Under the pieces are notes generated by a model. It was not told where the DNA came from, did not search any database, and saw only the letters and a list, made by a program, of their open reading frames with translations. 24,912 nucleotides of DNA from DAOUTY01 sp964453665. Lineage in GTDB: Bacteria; Chloroflexota; Dehalococcoidia; SZUA-161. Position 1 is the first letter of the stretch. Each line of letters opens with the position of its first letter. The DNA lies in assembly GCA_964453665.1 (NCBI GenBank), contig CAYVQT010000045.1:1-24912 (forward strand), given 5' to 3'. This document shows, one piece after another, positions 15,459-22,925 of this stretch. A program made the position numbers and the translations under genes.

Positions 15459-16794
15459 CTTTCACCAACTGCTCCGCAACCCTGAAATCAAAGTCACTTT
15501 CAATATACACACTTGCTTCCCTGGTCATAGTTATATGACCAATCCTGCTCCCTAAAAAACCGTTTTCTGTTATCGCCTTTGCTCTGGAAACATATATAGC
15601 GCCGTTATCCTCATATAGAGCCTCCTTTTTCAGGCGGAGAGAATTTTTCTCAAATAGCGGTACAAGCCCCCATGGCCCATGCTGGTAATGCAACTTGTTA
15701 TCCTCACATACTGAAACAACGCTATCCACAGGAAAGAGCATCATAGTGTTTATTGCCTCCGCGATATGGTCCGCCTTTCTGAAGGGCGAGTTAGGGTAAA
15801 GGATAGCTACTACATCAGTGAAGAACCCCTCATTAGCAAGCTGCTCTAACACATAAATAACTTTATGTTGAATCTCTTGTCGGGCAAGTCGTGAAGGGCA
15901 GAGTATGTACTCCACTCCATATCTCCCGGCAACAGGCGCAAGCCGCTCATCCTCCATAGCAAGAATCACTCGATTTAAAGCCGGAGCCTTTAGTGCTTCC
16001 TCGATGGTATAAGCGATCGAGGGTTTACCCCACAATTCTCTCAAGGCCAGGTTATCGCAATAACCATTATTACCTGCTGGAATAAGCCCCAGAACGCAGG
16101 GGGCGGAAATCCCTTCGTCAGTAACCTGTCTCTGTTTGATGTACCTGCGCGTTCTCAGCAGCCGTTCGCTATCCTCACCGAAGTTAGCTCCGTGACGTCG
16201 ATAATAAAAAAGAGGAAGATTAACGTTTTTGACCGCAAACAGATAACGGAACTTCACCCACAGGTCATAGCCATCCTGGCATATCAGTGAAAGATCATAA
16301 CCTCCTACAGCGTCGTAACAGCTTCTTCGGAACATCATCATGGCGCCATTTGGCGGAATATCCAGAATCTTGACTTCGCTATTCATGCCGGGCAAACGGA
16401 CATAGTCAATTATTCTCCCCTCTGCCGAGACCGTGAAATAATCAGAATAGACTAAGCCAAGCTCCGGATCAGTATCGAGAAGGTTTGATAAAACAAGCAG
16501 AGCGTCTTCGTCAAGATAGTCGTCGGCATCAAGACGCATAATATACTCTCCGCGAGAAAGCCCAATCGCCTCATGGCAGCTCCGAATGAAACCCTGATTT
16601 TCCCTGTGGGTGATTATCTTTATTTTGGGATGACCGGCGAATTCCTTTATAACATCGGGAGTATCATCGTTTGAGCAGTCATCGACTACTATCACCTCGT
16701 AATCATCAAAACGCTGGGAAAGAACACTCTCGATCGCCTGCTTAAGGTATCTTCCATAGTTATAAGCCGGGATGATAACGCTTACTTTAACCAT
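15445..16794 (-). CDS. GT2 glycosyltransferase fused to a degenerate NeuA-like domain
   Basis: I use the ATG at 16794 (449 aa, beginning MVKVSVIIPAYNYGRY); the TTG four codons upstream lacks a ribosome site, while GAGAG sits 5 nt before the ATG. Residues 1 to about 225 are a family 2 glycosyltransferase with VVDDCS (Asp38, Asp39) and the DxD-type LDADD (88-92). Residues about 234-449 resemble acylneuraminate cytidylyltransferases: AYTIEEAL, YPNSPFRKADHI, DNGAIYVSRAKAI and the metal site ESDFDF. The CTP loop, normally IPARGGSKGIPxKN, reads IPAGNNGYCDN, losing the Arg, Ser and Lys that hold the triphosphate. So transferase activity is likely and cytidylyltransferase activity doubtful. It starts 30 bp after the NeuA-NeuB fusion gene. 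Confidence 0.85.
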   Translation of the reverse strand: MVKVSVIIPAYNYGRYLKQAIESVLSQRFDDYEVIVVDDCSNDDTPDVIKEFAGHPKIKIITHRENQGFIRSCHEAIGLSRGEYIMRLDADDYLDEDALLVLSNLLDTDPELGLVYSDYFTVSAEGRIIDYVRLPGMNSEVKILDIPPNGAMMMFRRSCYDAVGGYDLSLICQDGYDLWVKFRYLFAVKNVNLPLFYYRRHGANFGEDSERLLRTRRYIKQRQVTDEGISAPCVLGLIPAGNNGYCDNLALRELWGKPSIAYTIEEALKAPALNRVILAMEDERLAPVAGRYGVEYILCPSRLARQEIQHKVIYVLEQLANEGFFTDVVAILYPNSPFRKADHIAEAINTMMLFPVDSVVSVCEDNKLHYQHGPWGLVPLFEKNSLRLKKEALYEDNGAIYVSRAKAITENGFLGSRIGHITMTREASVYIESDFDFRVAEQLVKDEIC

Positions 16795-16824
16795 TTCGAC
16801 TCTCAACAGCCATCGCTTAAAAGT

Positions 16825-18450
16825 TTATATGCGCCGATTAATTTGCCGTACACCGCCTTCTTCAAGCATATCAAGGAGTATTTGCTCGTCTGGCTTAATA
16901 TCGCAGCATGCTTTTTTACCCAGCACGATATCGATCATGTTAGGCGATAATCCACCGCCAGGCCGCTTCATGCCTATCATAGTATTTTTAATCACATCAC
17001 CTTCCTTTATCTCCGTCTCAGCCACTATGCTTCTCCTCGCATGAGTTCGGGCTACTTCCTCGGCAGTTAAAACCCCTAGTTCCCCTTTGCCTAAAACCCT
17101 CTCGGTAAGCCGTATGTTTGTCACCATCTTTGCAAGGTCTTCCGGGTCAATTGAAAGGAAGTGACTGGATCCGGTCAAACTACGGTCCAATGTGAAGTGT
17201 TTCTCAATAACCCTGGCCCCCAGGGCAACTGCTATTACTGGGATTACCATGTTTTCATCCGGCTCCGTATGATCGGAAAGCCCAATGATTATTCCTGGAT
17301 ATTTCTCCCGGAGAGTCTGAATACGCATCAGGTTGGCATCCTCGTGCTCCGTGGGATAACTCAAGGTACAAGCCAGGAGGACCAACCGGTAATTGCCCTC
17401 GGCGTAGATGGTAGCGATCGCCTCATCGATTTCCTCCGGCATGGATGCTCCTGTCGACAGAATTACAGGCTTACCGAAACCGGCAACATGTCTAAGAAAT
17501 CTTTTATCAGGCAAGTCACAGGAAGCGATCTTAAATAAAGGCATGCCGAGAGAGTGCAGCATAGAAGCGCTGTCCAGGTCGAAAGGCGTGGAAAACGCAA
17601 TAATACCTTTCCTATCTGCATATTGAAAGAGATGCCCGTATTCTTCCTCGCCAAACTTGTCCAGCCTGCTATAGTGCTCTTGCTGTGAGATTCGCTCCCC
17701 TCGCCAAAAAGAAGAGGCTTCCCTGGTAGCCAACCGTTCAGCTTTATAGGTTTGAAACTTGATGGCGCTGGCTCCTGCCGCAGCTGCCAAGTCAATCATT
17801 CTCTCAGCCTTATCTATCTGACACATATGATTGCCGGCCGCCTCTGCCACAATGAAAACAGGTTCATTTTCACCAATACCAATACCCTTTATACGTATGG
17901 CGCCTGTATTTATTGATAGATTCCTCCTGGCAATTTCAAAGTCACGAGCGGTATGAACATTGGTGCAATCGTCCATTACAGTCACAGACCAGACCGGATC
18001 TCGAGCCTCCAGTGCTTTACGACTAAGAATGCGCAACGCACCATTCCGCCTGCCATGCCTGTCTACAGTAAAAAGCTCTTCAATCCCTTCTTTTAGAACA
18101 TAGTCAATTACTTGATCAAGGTTATTTTTTCTATCCGGATGGTCAGGTTGAATGCCTACAATGTGGGTGATTCTTTCATTATTAATCCGCTCCCAGGCAT
18201 GCCTGTAAACATCCAAAAGAGGAGTATCTCCCCCAAGCTCAGTCCCTCTACGGATAATTTGCGCGCCCATCTTTACAGCACATTCAGCTACAGCGTCAGA
18301 ATCGGTAGAGACATATACTTGATTTACCCTATTAGACTCCCTGGCATAACGAATCGCATAATACACCAAAGGGTGACCGTTGATCTCCAGAAGATTCTTG
18401 TTGGGCAATCTATCTGACTGACCTTTGGCCGGAATTACAGCAACAATCAT
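16825..18450 (-). CDS. NeuA-NeuB fusion: cytidylyltransferase plus nonulosonic acid synthase
   Basis: A 541-aa bifunctional protein. Residues 1 to about 180 are a NeuA-type cytidylyltransferase with an intact loop IPAKGQSDRLPNKN (6-19), though the usual QPTSPLR is QPDHPDR (101-107). Residues about 195-455 are NeuB: FIVAEAAGNH (199-208), KFQTYKAE (231-238), GLSDHT (390-395), and the metal/active-site histidines His418 and His430. Residues about 465-535 are the SAF antifreeze-like domain that closes the active site. It condenses PEP with a six-carbon N-acetylated sugar to give a nine-carbon acid and could load it with CMP. Whether the product is sialic, legionaminic or pseudaminic acid cannot be told; neuC, pseB or similar suppliers are absent. 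AAGGA lies 5 nt before the ATG. Confidence 0.92.
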   Translation of the reverse strand: MIVAVIPAKGQSDRLPNKNLLEINGHPLVYYAIRYARESNRVNQVYVSTDSDAVAECAVKMGAQIIRRGTELGGDTPLLDVYRHAWERINNERITHIVGIQPDHPDRKNNLDQVIDYVLKEGIEELFTVDRHGRRNGALRILSRKALEARDPVWSVTVMDDCTNVHTARDFEIARRNLSINTGAIRIKGIGIGENEPVFIVAEAAGNHMCQIDKAERMIDLAAAAGASAIKFQTYKAERLATREASSFWRGERISQQEHYSRLDKFGEEEYGHLFQYADRKGIIAFSTPFDLDSASMLHSLGMPLFKIASCDLPDKRFLRHVAGFGKPVILSTGASMPEEIDEAIATIYAEGNYRLVLLACTLSYPTEHEDANLMRIQTLREKYPGIIIGLSDHTEPDENMVIPVIAVALGARVIEKHFTLDRSLTGSSHFLSIDPEDLAKMVTNIRLTERVLGKGELGVLTAEEVARTHARRSIVAETEIKEGDVIKNTMIGMKRPGGGLSPNMIDIVLGKKACCDIKPDEQILLDMLEEGGVRQINRRI

Positions 18451-18451
18451 T

Positions 18452-20059
18452 TTAATCCTTTTCCCTTACCACACCCCCACCTACTTCCTCGCGCTTCCCG
18501 AATCTACTCGTAATTTCCGGTTTCCCATCCTCCGGTAACCCCGGGCTGCGGATCTCAAGCCTTACAGGCTCCGAACAGGGCTGCCCCAATCCCCCCTCAG
18601 ACTCCCCTTCCGAAGAAGGCGGGACAAACTTATGAGGTCGAAAGAACTCGGCGAACGCGGTAACCAGTCGATCAACGACAGCAAAGATAACCGGCCTGAA
18701 GAAGAAATACGAGTGGTTACCTTTTAGAAACTGTTTTATGTGATGAAACACCACTTTTCGACTGGCATAGAACCTTCTCAGGAACTTCTTCTGATAATAT
18801 TCCAGATCAGATGCTGACAGACAGTCCGTTTCCACCACACTGTTCCCCCACCTTCGAAATTCTCTCCAGTCTCTACATAGCAACCGAAGGCCATGCTCCC
18901 CGTTAAGTGCGATCCGGTATAGCTCGGTACCGGGATATGGCGTCAGTATATTTACTCCAATCCTATAAAGGGGTAACTTCCTCGCGAAGTTAATTGAATC
19001 CTCTATTGTCTGATGAGTTTCAAAAGGTCCACCTATGATAAAGCTCCCCCTTGTCTCAATGCCCAATCCATCCATCCAGCGGTAAGCTCTCTCATAGTCT
19101 TCAAGCTTCGTGCCTTTTCTGAGTCTGTCAAGCATTTCCTGGTTGCCAGATTCAATGCCCATAGTTATTCTGACGAATCCCGCCTGCTTCATCTTCTCCA
19201 GAAGCTCTTTGGATAGAGTATCAGCACGTGTGAAACAGTAGAATGTTAATCCTAAATCCCTCCTGATTATTTCATCACAGATAGCCATTGCCCTTTCCTT
19301 GACCAGCGTAAAAGTGTCGTCAAAAAAATTGAACAAAGTCGCACCTGTTTGTCTATGAGACAGTTCTACTTCGTCAACCACCTTAACCACATCCCTGAAT
19401 CTAACCTTCGAATGCATGTGGTAGCAGAAAGCACAACGAAAAGGGCAACCTCTGGAAGTTTCCAAAGCATCGGTCTTCACCAGCCCACAGCTAGGTTCGG
19501 GAAACTGGTAATGCTCATAATTCACCAGGTGGCGAGCCGGCGACGGCAATTGGTTTAAGTCCTGTATGGGTTCAGAAACAACAATTCTTGTATCTGGTCT
19601 CTCCATCACTATCTTTTTAATACTTTCCTCACCCTCACCGACTACCACGTAATCGATTTCGGGGCAGTCCTGTAATGATTCCTCGGGGAGCGCAGAAACG
19701 TGGGCTCCTCCCATCATGGTGATGATGCCGGGATTGCAGCTTTTCACATATCTGATTATGTCCGTGGCTTCGTGGAACTCAGGAGTTGTAGAAGTAACAC
19801 CAACATAATGCGGCTCAGAGGCTACGACCTTCTCTACAATCGCTTCAGTTGAAAGAACCTCGGGTTCCGCATCGATTATGGTGACATCTGCACCAATCGA
19901 CTCCAGTGCACTTGCCAGATACAGCAAACCCAGCGGTGGCTTAATCTCCCTGTCTTTTGGAATCCCGACCGTACCAGCATTTTTTCTAAGAGTCTTATAT
20001 ACTCCATAAACAGAAGAGTGAACCGGCCTGACTAGCGTAACCCTGGTACTATTCACCAT
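18452..20059 (-). CDS. B12-binding radical SAM protein
   Basis: A 535-aa enzyme with an N-terminal cobalamin-binding Rossmann domain (about 40-165, GLLYLASALESIGADVTIID then MMGGAHVSALPEE) and a radical SAM core with the 4Fe-4S motif CPFRCAFC (Cys205, Cys209, Cys212). The architecture is that of the class B methylase/BchE-like group, which methylates or rearranges unactivated carbons. The last ~55 residues are Pro/Ser/Glu/Gly-rich and look disordered. GGAGG lies 8 nt before the ATG. It is first in the minus-strand operon and ends 1 bp before the NeuA-NeuB start, so it may modify the nonulosonic sugar or its precursor, for example by C-methylation. A lipid substrate is equally possible. Confidence 0.88.
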   Translation of the reverse strand: MVNSTRVTLVRPVHSSVYGVYKTLRKNAGTVGIPKDREIKPPLGLLYLASALESIGADVTIIDAEPEVLSTEAIVEKVVASEPHYVGVTSTTPEFHEATDIIRYVKSCNPGIITMMGGAHVSALPEESLQDCPEIDYVVVGEGEESIKKIVMERPDTRIVVSEPIQDLNQLPSPARHLVNYEHYQFPEPSCGLVKTDALETSRGCPFRCAFCYHMHSKVRFRDVVKVVDEVELSHRQTGATLFNFFDDTFTLVKERAMAICDEIIRRDLGLTFYCFTRADTLSKELLEKMKQAGFVRITMGIESGNQEMLDRLRKGTKLEDYERAYRWMDGLGIETRGSFIIGGPFETHQTIEDSINFARKLPLYRIGVNILTPYPGTELYRIALNGEHGLRLLCRDWREFRRWGNSVVETDCLSASDLEYYQKKFLRRFYASRKVVFHHIKQFLKGNHSYFFFRPVIFAVVDRLVTAFAEFFRPHKFVPPSSEGESEGGLGQPCSEPVRLEIRSPGLPEDGKPEITSRFGKREEVGGGVVREKD

Positions 20060-20100
20060 ATTCTTGCCTCCGTTCAGTTAAATAGCTATAACTCCCGAGC

Positions 20101-20151
20101 TAACTAAATAAAACAAAATCAGCGACCCTTTTCAATGACAGACTGCTGATT
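20101..20151 (-). terminator. terminator-like hairpin in the leader of the radical SAM operon
   Basis: On the minus strand AATCAGC (20151-20145) pairs with GCTGATT (20123-20117) over a 21-nt loop and is followed by TTGTTTTATTT. The stem is short, so termination would be partial. It lies between the PhoB-like array and the radical SAM start, about 40 bp upstream of the gene, where it could attenuate the operon or end a leader RNA. Confidence 0.45.
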
Positions 20152-20279
20152 ACTTCAAGCATTAGACGCAGGGACGCCTCTCAGCGAATAACCAGTCTAT
20201 GGACAACAGTTTTCACAGCTCACTACCGAGACACCATCAATGAACATCCTAAAGTCTGTCAGAAAGGATCTTTCACAAA

Positions 20280-20301
20280 ATTGACATTGAAAGTTGTCAA
20301 T
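20280..20301. promoter_or_regulatory. operator-like inverted repeat
   Basis: ATTGACA (20280-20286) and TGTCAAT (20295-20301) form a perfect 7-bp dyad around 8 bp. The spacing gives a 15-bp centre-to-centre half-site distance, plausible for a dimeric HTH repressor; the regulator is unknown. It lies within the putative leader of the radical SAM operon. Confidence 0.3.
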
Positions 20302-20639
20302 AAACCGTTTTATATATGTCTGCGGGGCGGGTATCTTTGACCGGCAGCCATTACGAAGGTGTAAGTTATAGAGAGAGCCACCCAGGTTACTCAGCACTAA
20401 GTCAGGGCTCCTATTACCAACTATATGCACAACATTCACGACTTCCAGCCGTTAAGTCAGCTAGCGTACAGCACACTCCATTGCCACAGACAGTTCAGTA
20501 CAATATGTCCGCATCGTAAAAAATATCCCGATTATGCGGCTAATCCGTGCCTCATATTGTCTCCAAACCACATTTCCAGAAGGCAATATAGAATCGTATT
20601 TAATCGTATACAAGTATACACACATAGGATGAAGAACCA

Positions 20640-20688
20640 ATTAAGGATGTTAAGGGGAAGTTACAAACTGCTTACATGCAGATTACGA
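20640..20688 (-). promoter_or_regulatory. PhoB-like box array on the minus strand
   Basis: Read on the minus strand: TCGTAAT (20688-20682), ATGTAAG (20677-20671) and TTGTAAC (20666-20660), exact 11-nt spacing. CCTTAAC (20655-20649) occupies the same in-phase position as CCTTTAC and GCTTCAT in the two plus-strand arrays, and CCTTAAT (20646-20640) sits at the same offset as CCGTAAT and CTGTAAT. It points toward the radical SAM/NeuA-NeuB operon, about 580 bp upstream of the first gene. Confidence 0.55.
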
Positions 20689-20909
20689 TTCAGCGATCTT
20701 TAGTTCAAATATCAGCTCATCGACACTGGATTAGCACCCACGAAGATCACCTGAACCTCAATCTCTTTGTTTAAAATTATTCAACCACCAGATAATTCAA
20801 CCACCAGCGCCTAGAGATACAAGATTATACCTATCCTATTGACTGCCAGAAGTCGGATAGCCCGTGATGAAGGTAATAAAACGCCAGCCTGGGAGACACT
20901 GCGATAGTG

Positions 20910-22826
20910 CTAGCTCTCGTTCCTTCGCCCCCTCGATTCTTCTATCATCCGGACTATTAAATCAGCAACCCTTTTAGAAGCCTGGCCGTCATTAATATAT
21001 GCATGTTCATAGACGAATTTCATTCGTGCCTCAGCAAGTCGTCCTCGAACCTCTTCGTTATACAATACATCTGTGACTGCCGATTTAAGTTCCTCTATGT
21101 TTCGGGCTTCTACGGCTATCCCGCCATCGACATATACTGACGGCGCCTCCTCATTCGTAATATTTATCCGAACAATAGGTATATCCAGCAAAGCCGCCTC
21201 TATGCCAACTGTTGAGTGTTCAGTTATAAGAACATCCGATGAAGTTAACAAACTGACTATATCCTCACTACTTCCACACAATACTATTTGTTCATATTTA
21301 CCGGCTACCTTCCGATACACCTTCTCGCTCTCCAAGGGGTGCGGTTTAACAATCAAACGGATTTCCTGAGAATCCTTGAGCCATAATCCGATGCTTTCAA
21401 TAATATCAAGGTTTGCTTTTGTATTTCCCAGGCCCATTGCAAACAGTATTTCTACTGCACTCTTTGTGTAAGTATCATCTTTCAGTCTCTTGTACCGATC
21501 ATATTTCGGCCAGCCGGTAACGACTACCTGCTCATCCCGTGCACCAAACCTTATATAGGACCCCCTGGAATAGTCCCCTCCTGCCGCAATTTTGTCCGAA
21601 AGAGGCTCAGTTACGGGATAGAGAGGCCTGTGCAACCCGTGCTGTATTTCCAGTACGGGAATACCCATCTCCCTGGCCAGCATTACAAGACCCGACACAA
21701 TAGTGTTTCTATCGTAACCAACTACGACAATATCCGGCCTAATCTCATTCATCACCCTCTGAAAATAAGCCACGCTGTAAATCACATCAAATATTATGTT
21801 GTCAAACAGGCATCCAATGCCAGCCTTTAAGACATCCCAAAGTCTTACACCCTCATACGCAAATTGCTCCTGAAATCTGACGTCTCTCTCCAATTCAGCG
21901 TGATAATACTTCCTAATTCTCCTGCCCTGCTCCATGTACTCATCAACATCGATATTACTGATATTGACCTTTTTCGCCTCTGTAATTATCCTGGGAATAA
22001 GCGATTCACTTCCAAGAAGAAACTGCTTACAGGCTTTCTCGTTCATTAATTCTTCTATAGCTGGACGCACTGCATTGAAATAGTTCACGTACGGCGCATA
22101 AACCAGGCTCGTATACTGCGACACCATCAATCGATGATGCGGAATTGAGTAAAGCCCGGATCTTCGCGCTTCTTTGAAGCTTCTACGGTCAATGTATGAC
22201 CGTATTGCATCCTCGATTTTCAACCATACTGTTGGCTTCAATGAGACGCACCTTACCCCTCTGGCAGCAGCAACAGCCTTGAATGCCCGGCCTGATGGGA
22301 AGAGAGTGCTCTCTATATAGACAACGTCCGGGTTCACTTCCTCGAGGAGGATGTCTGCCATTTCCACCTGTCTGAATAAGGGGAAAATTCGATACCACAT
22401 GGCGTTTTGTAACGCATTCCCCAAATCTACAGGCCCGATCCGCAGCAATTCGGGCAATTTGCCATACAGACACCACTCTCTGGCCAGTCTGGCACTATGT
22501 TCGATGATACAATTGAACCTTTCCCGGGAAATGACCCTGTCTATTAGATATTTGCCCCATCTTCGAGAAACGTCCTTTTCTAAAGGGGCTTCAGGGGAAG
22601 CAATAACAAGTTGACCGTTTATCCTCTCAATCCTTCCAATGGACGGCACAACCCAAAGATTCACTTCCATGAAATTGCGCAGTTTGTTCAACCTATTCAG
22701 AACCATACCGCGTGCAATTTCACGTCTGGGTTCCATAACTATAAGCGATTTCCCCACCAACGCTATTCTTCCCTTCTGGATAGAATCATTTATAAAACTC
22801 AAGGGGATGCTATCCCCATACTGCAT
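20910..22826 (-). CDS. GT-B-like transferase, CDP-glycerol glycerophosphotransferase-like C-terminus
   Basis: A 638-aa protein with two Rossmann-like regions. The C-terminal half (about 340-635) resembles CDP-glycerol glycerophosphotransferase and surface-carbohydrate GT-B proteins: IPVLEIQHGLHRPLYP (389-404), QVVVTGWPKYDRY (433-445), LIVKPHPLES (492-501) and ITEHSTVGIEAALL (534-547). The N-terminal half holds a Rossmann-like INPDVVYIESTLFPSGRAF region (near 165-182) with no motif I can name. It is predicted to be cytoplasmic or peripheral and probably attaches a sugar or a phospho-polyol. The ATG has GAGGA directly before it, with unusually short spacing. It lies 99 bp after the GT-C-like gene. 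Confidence 0.72.
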   Translation of the reverse strand: MQYGDSIPLSFINDSIQKGRIALVGKSLIVMEPRREIARGMVLNRLNKLRNFMEVNLWVVPSIGRIERINGQLVIASPEAPLEKDVSRRWGKYLIDRVISRERFNCIIEHSARLAREWCLYGKLPELLRIGPVDLGNALQNAMWYRIFPLFRQVEMADILLEEVNPDVVYIESTLFPSGRAFKAVAAARGVRCVSLKPTVWLKIEDAIRSYIDRRSFKEARRSGLYSIPHHRLMVSQYTSLVYAPYVNYFNAVRPAIEELMNEKACKQFLLGSESLIPRIITEAKKVNISNIDVDEYMEQGRRIRKYYHAELERDVRFQEQFAYEGVRLWDVLKAGIGCLFDNIIFDVIYSVAYFQRVMNEIRPDIVVVGYDRNTIVSGLVMLAREMGIPVLEIQHGLHRPLYPVTEPLSDKIAAGGDYSRGSYIRFGARDEQVVVTGWPKYDRYKRLKDDTYTKSAVEILFAMGLGNTKANLDIIESIGLWLKDSQEIRLIVKPHPLESEKVYRKVAGKYEQIVLCGSSEDIVSLLTSSDVLITEHSTVGIEAALLDIPIVRINITNEEAPSVYVDGGIAVEARNIEELKSAVTDVLYNEEVRGRLAEARMKFVYEHAYINDGQASKRVADLIVRMIEESRGRRNES

Positions 22827-22925
22827 GTCCTCATTAGTCTGGTGGAATCTTATGACAGCTACGACTCAACAATTTGAGCGAGTGCAGTGGCTTGACTCCG
22901 GCTGTAATATCTTCTCTAACCTGTT

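Larger units (their letters stand above)
20060..20909 (-). other. 850-bp gene-free stretch with promoter array and leader structures
   Basis: Open frames here are short, lack good ribosome sites and do not resemble proteins. On the minus strand the stretch holds a PhoB-like array (20688-20640), an inverted dyad (20280-20301) and a terminator-like hairpin (20151-20101) upstream of the radical SAM gene. A 13-nt direct repeat, ATTCAACCACCAG, occurs at 20779 and 20795. The layout suggests a long leader or a small RNA of about 500 nt rather than decayed genes, but a decayed gene is not excluded. Confidence 0.5.

Noticed and set aside
16795..16806. TTG start for the GT2-NeuA-like gene
   Set aside because: The ATG at 16794 begins the typical GT2 N-terminus and has a better ribosome site.
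20197..20439. 80-residue open frame on the minus strand with two Cys pairs (CQFC, CENC)
   Set aside because: GTG start without proper ribosome-site spacing, no resemblance to a zinc-ribbon fold around the cysteines, and it lies in the leader between promoter array and hairpin. Probably chance.
20824..20829. TATAAT on the minus strand in the gene-free stretch
   Set aside because: No -35 hexamer at 16-18 bp and no extended -10; left as chance.
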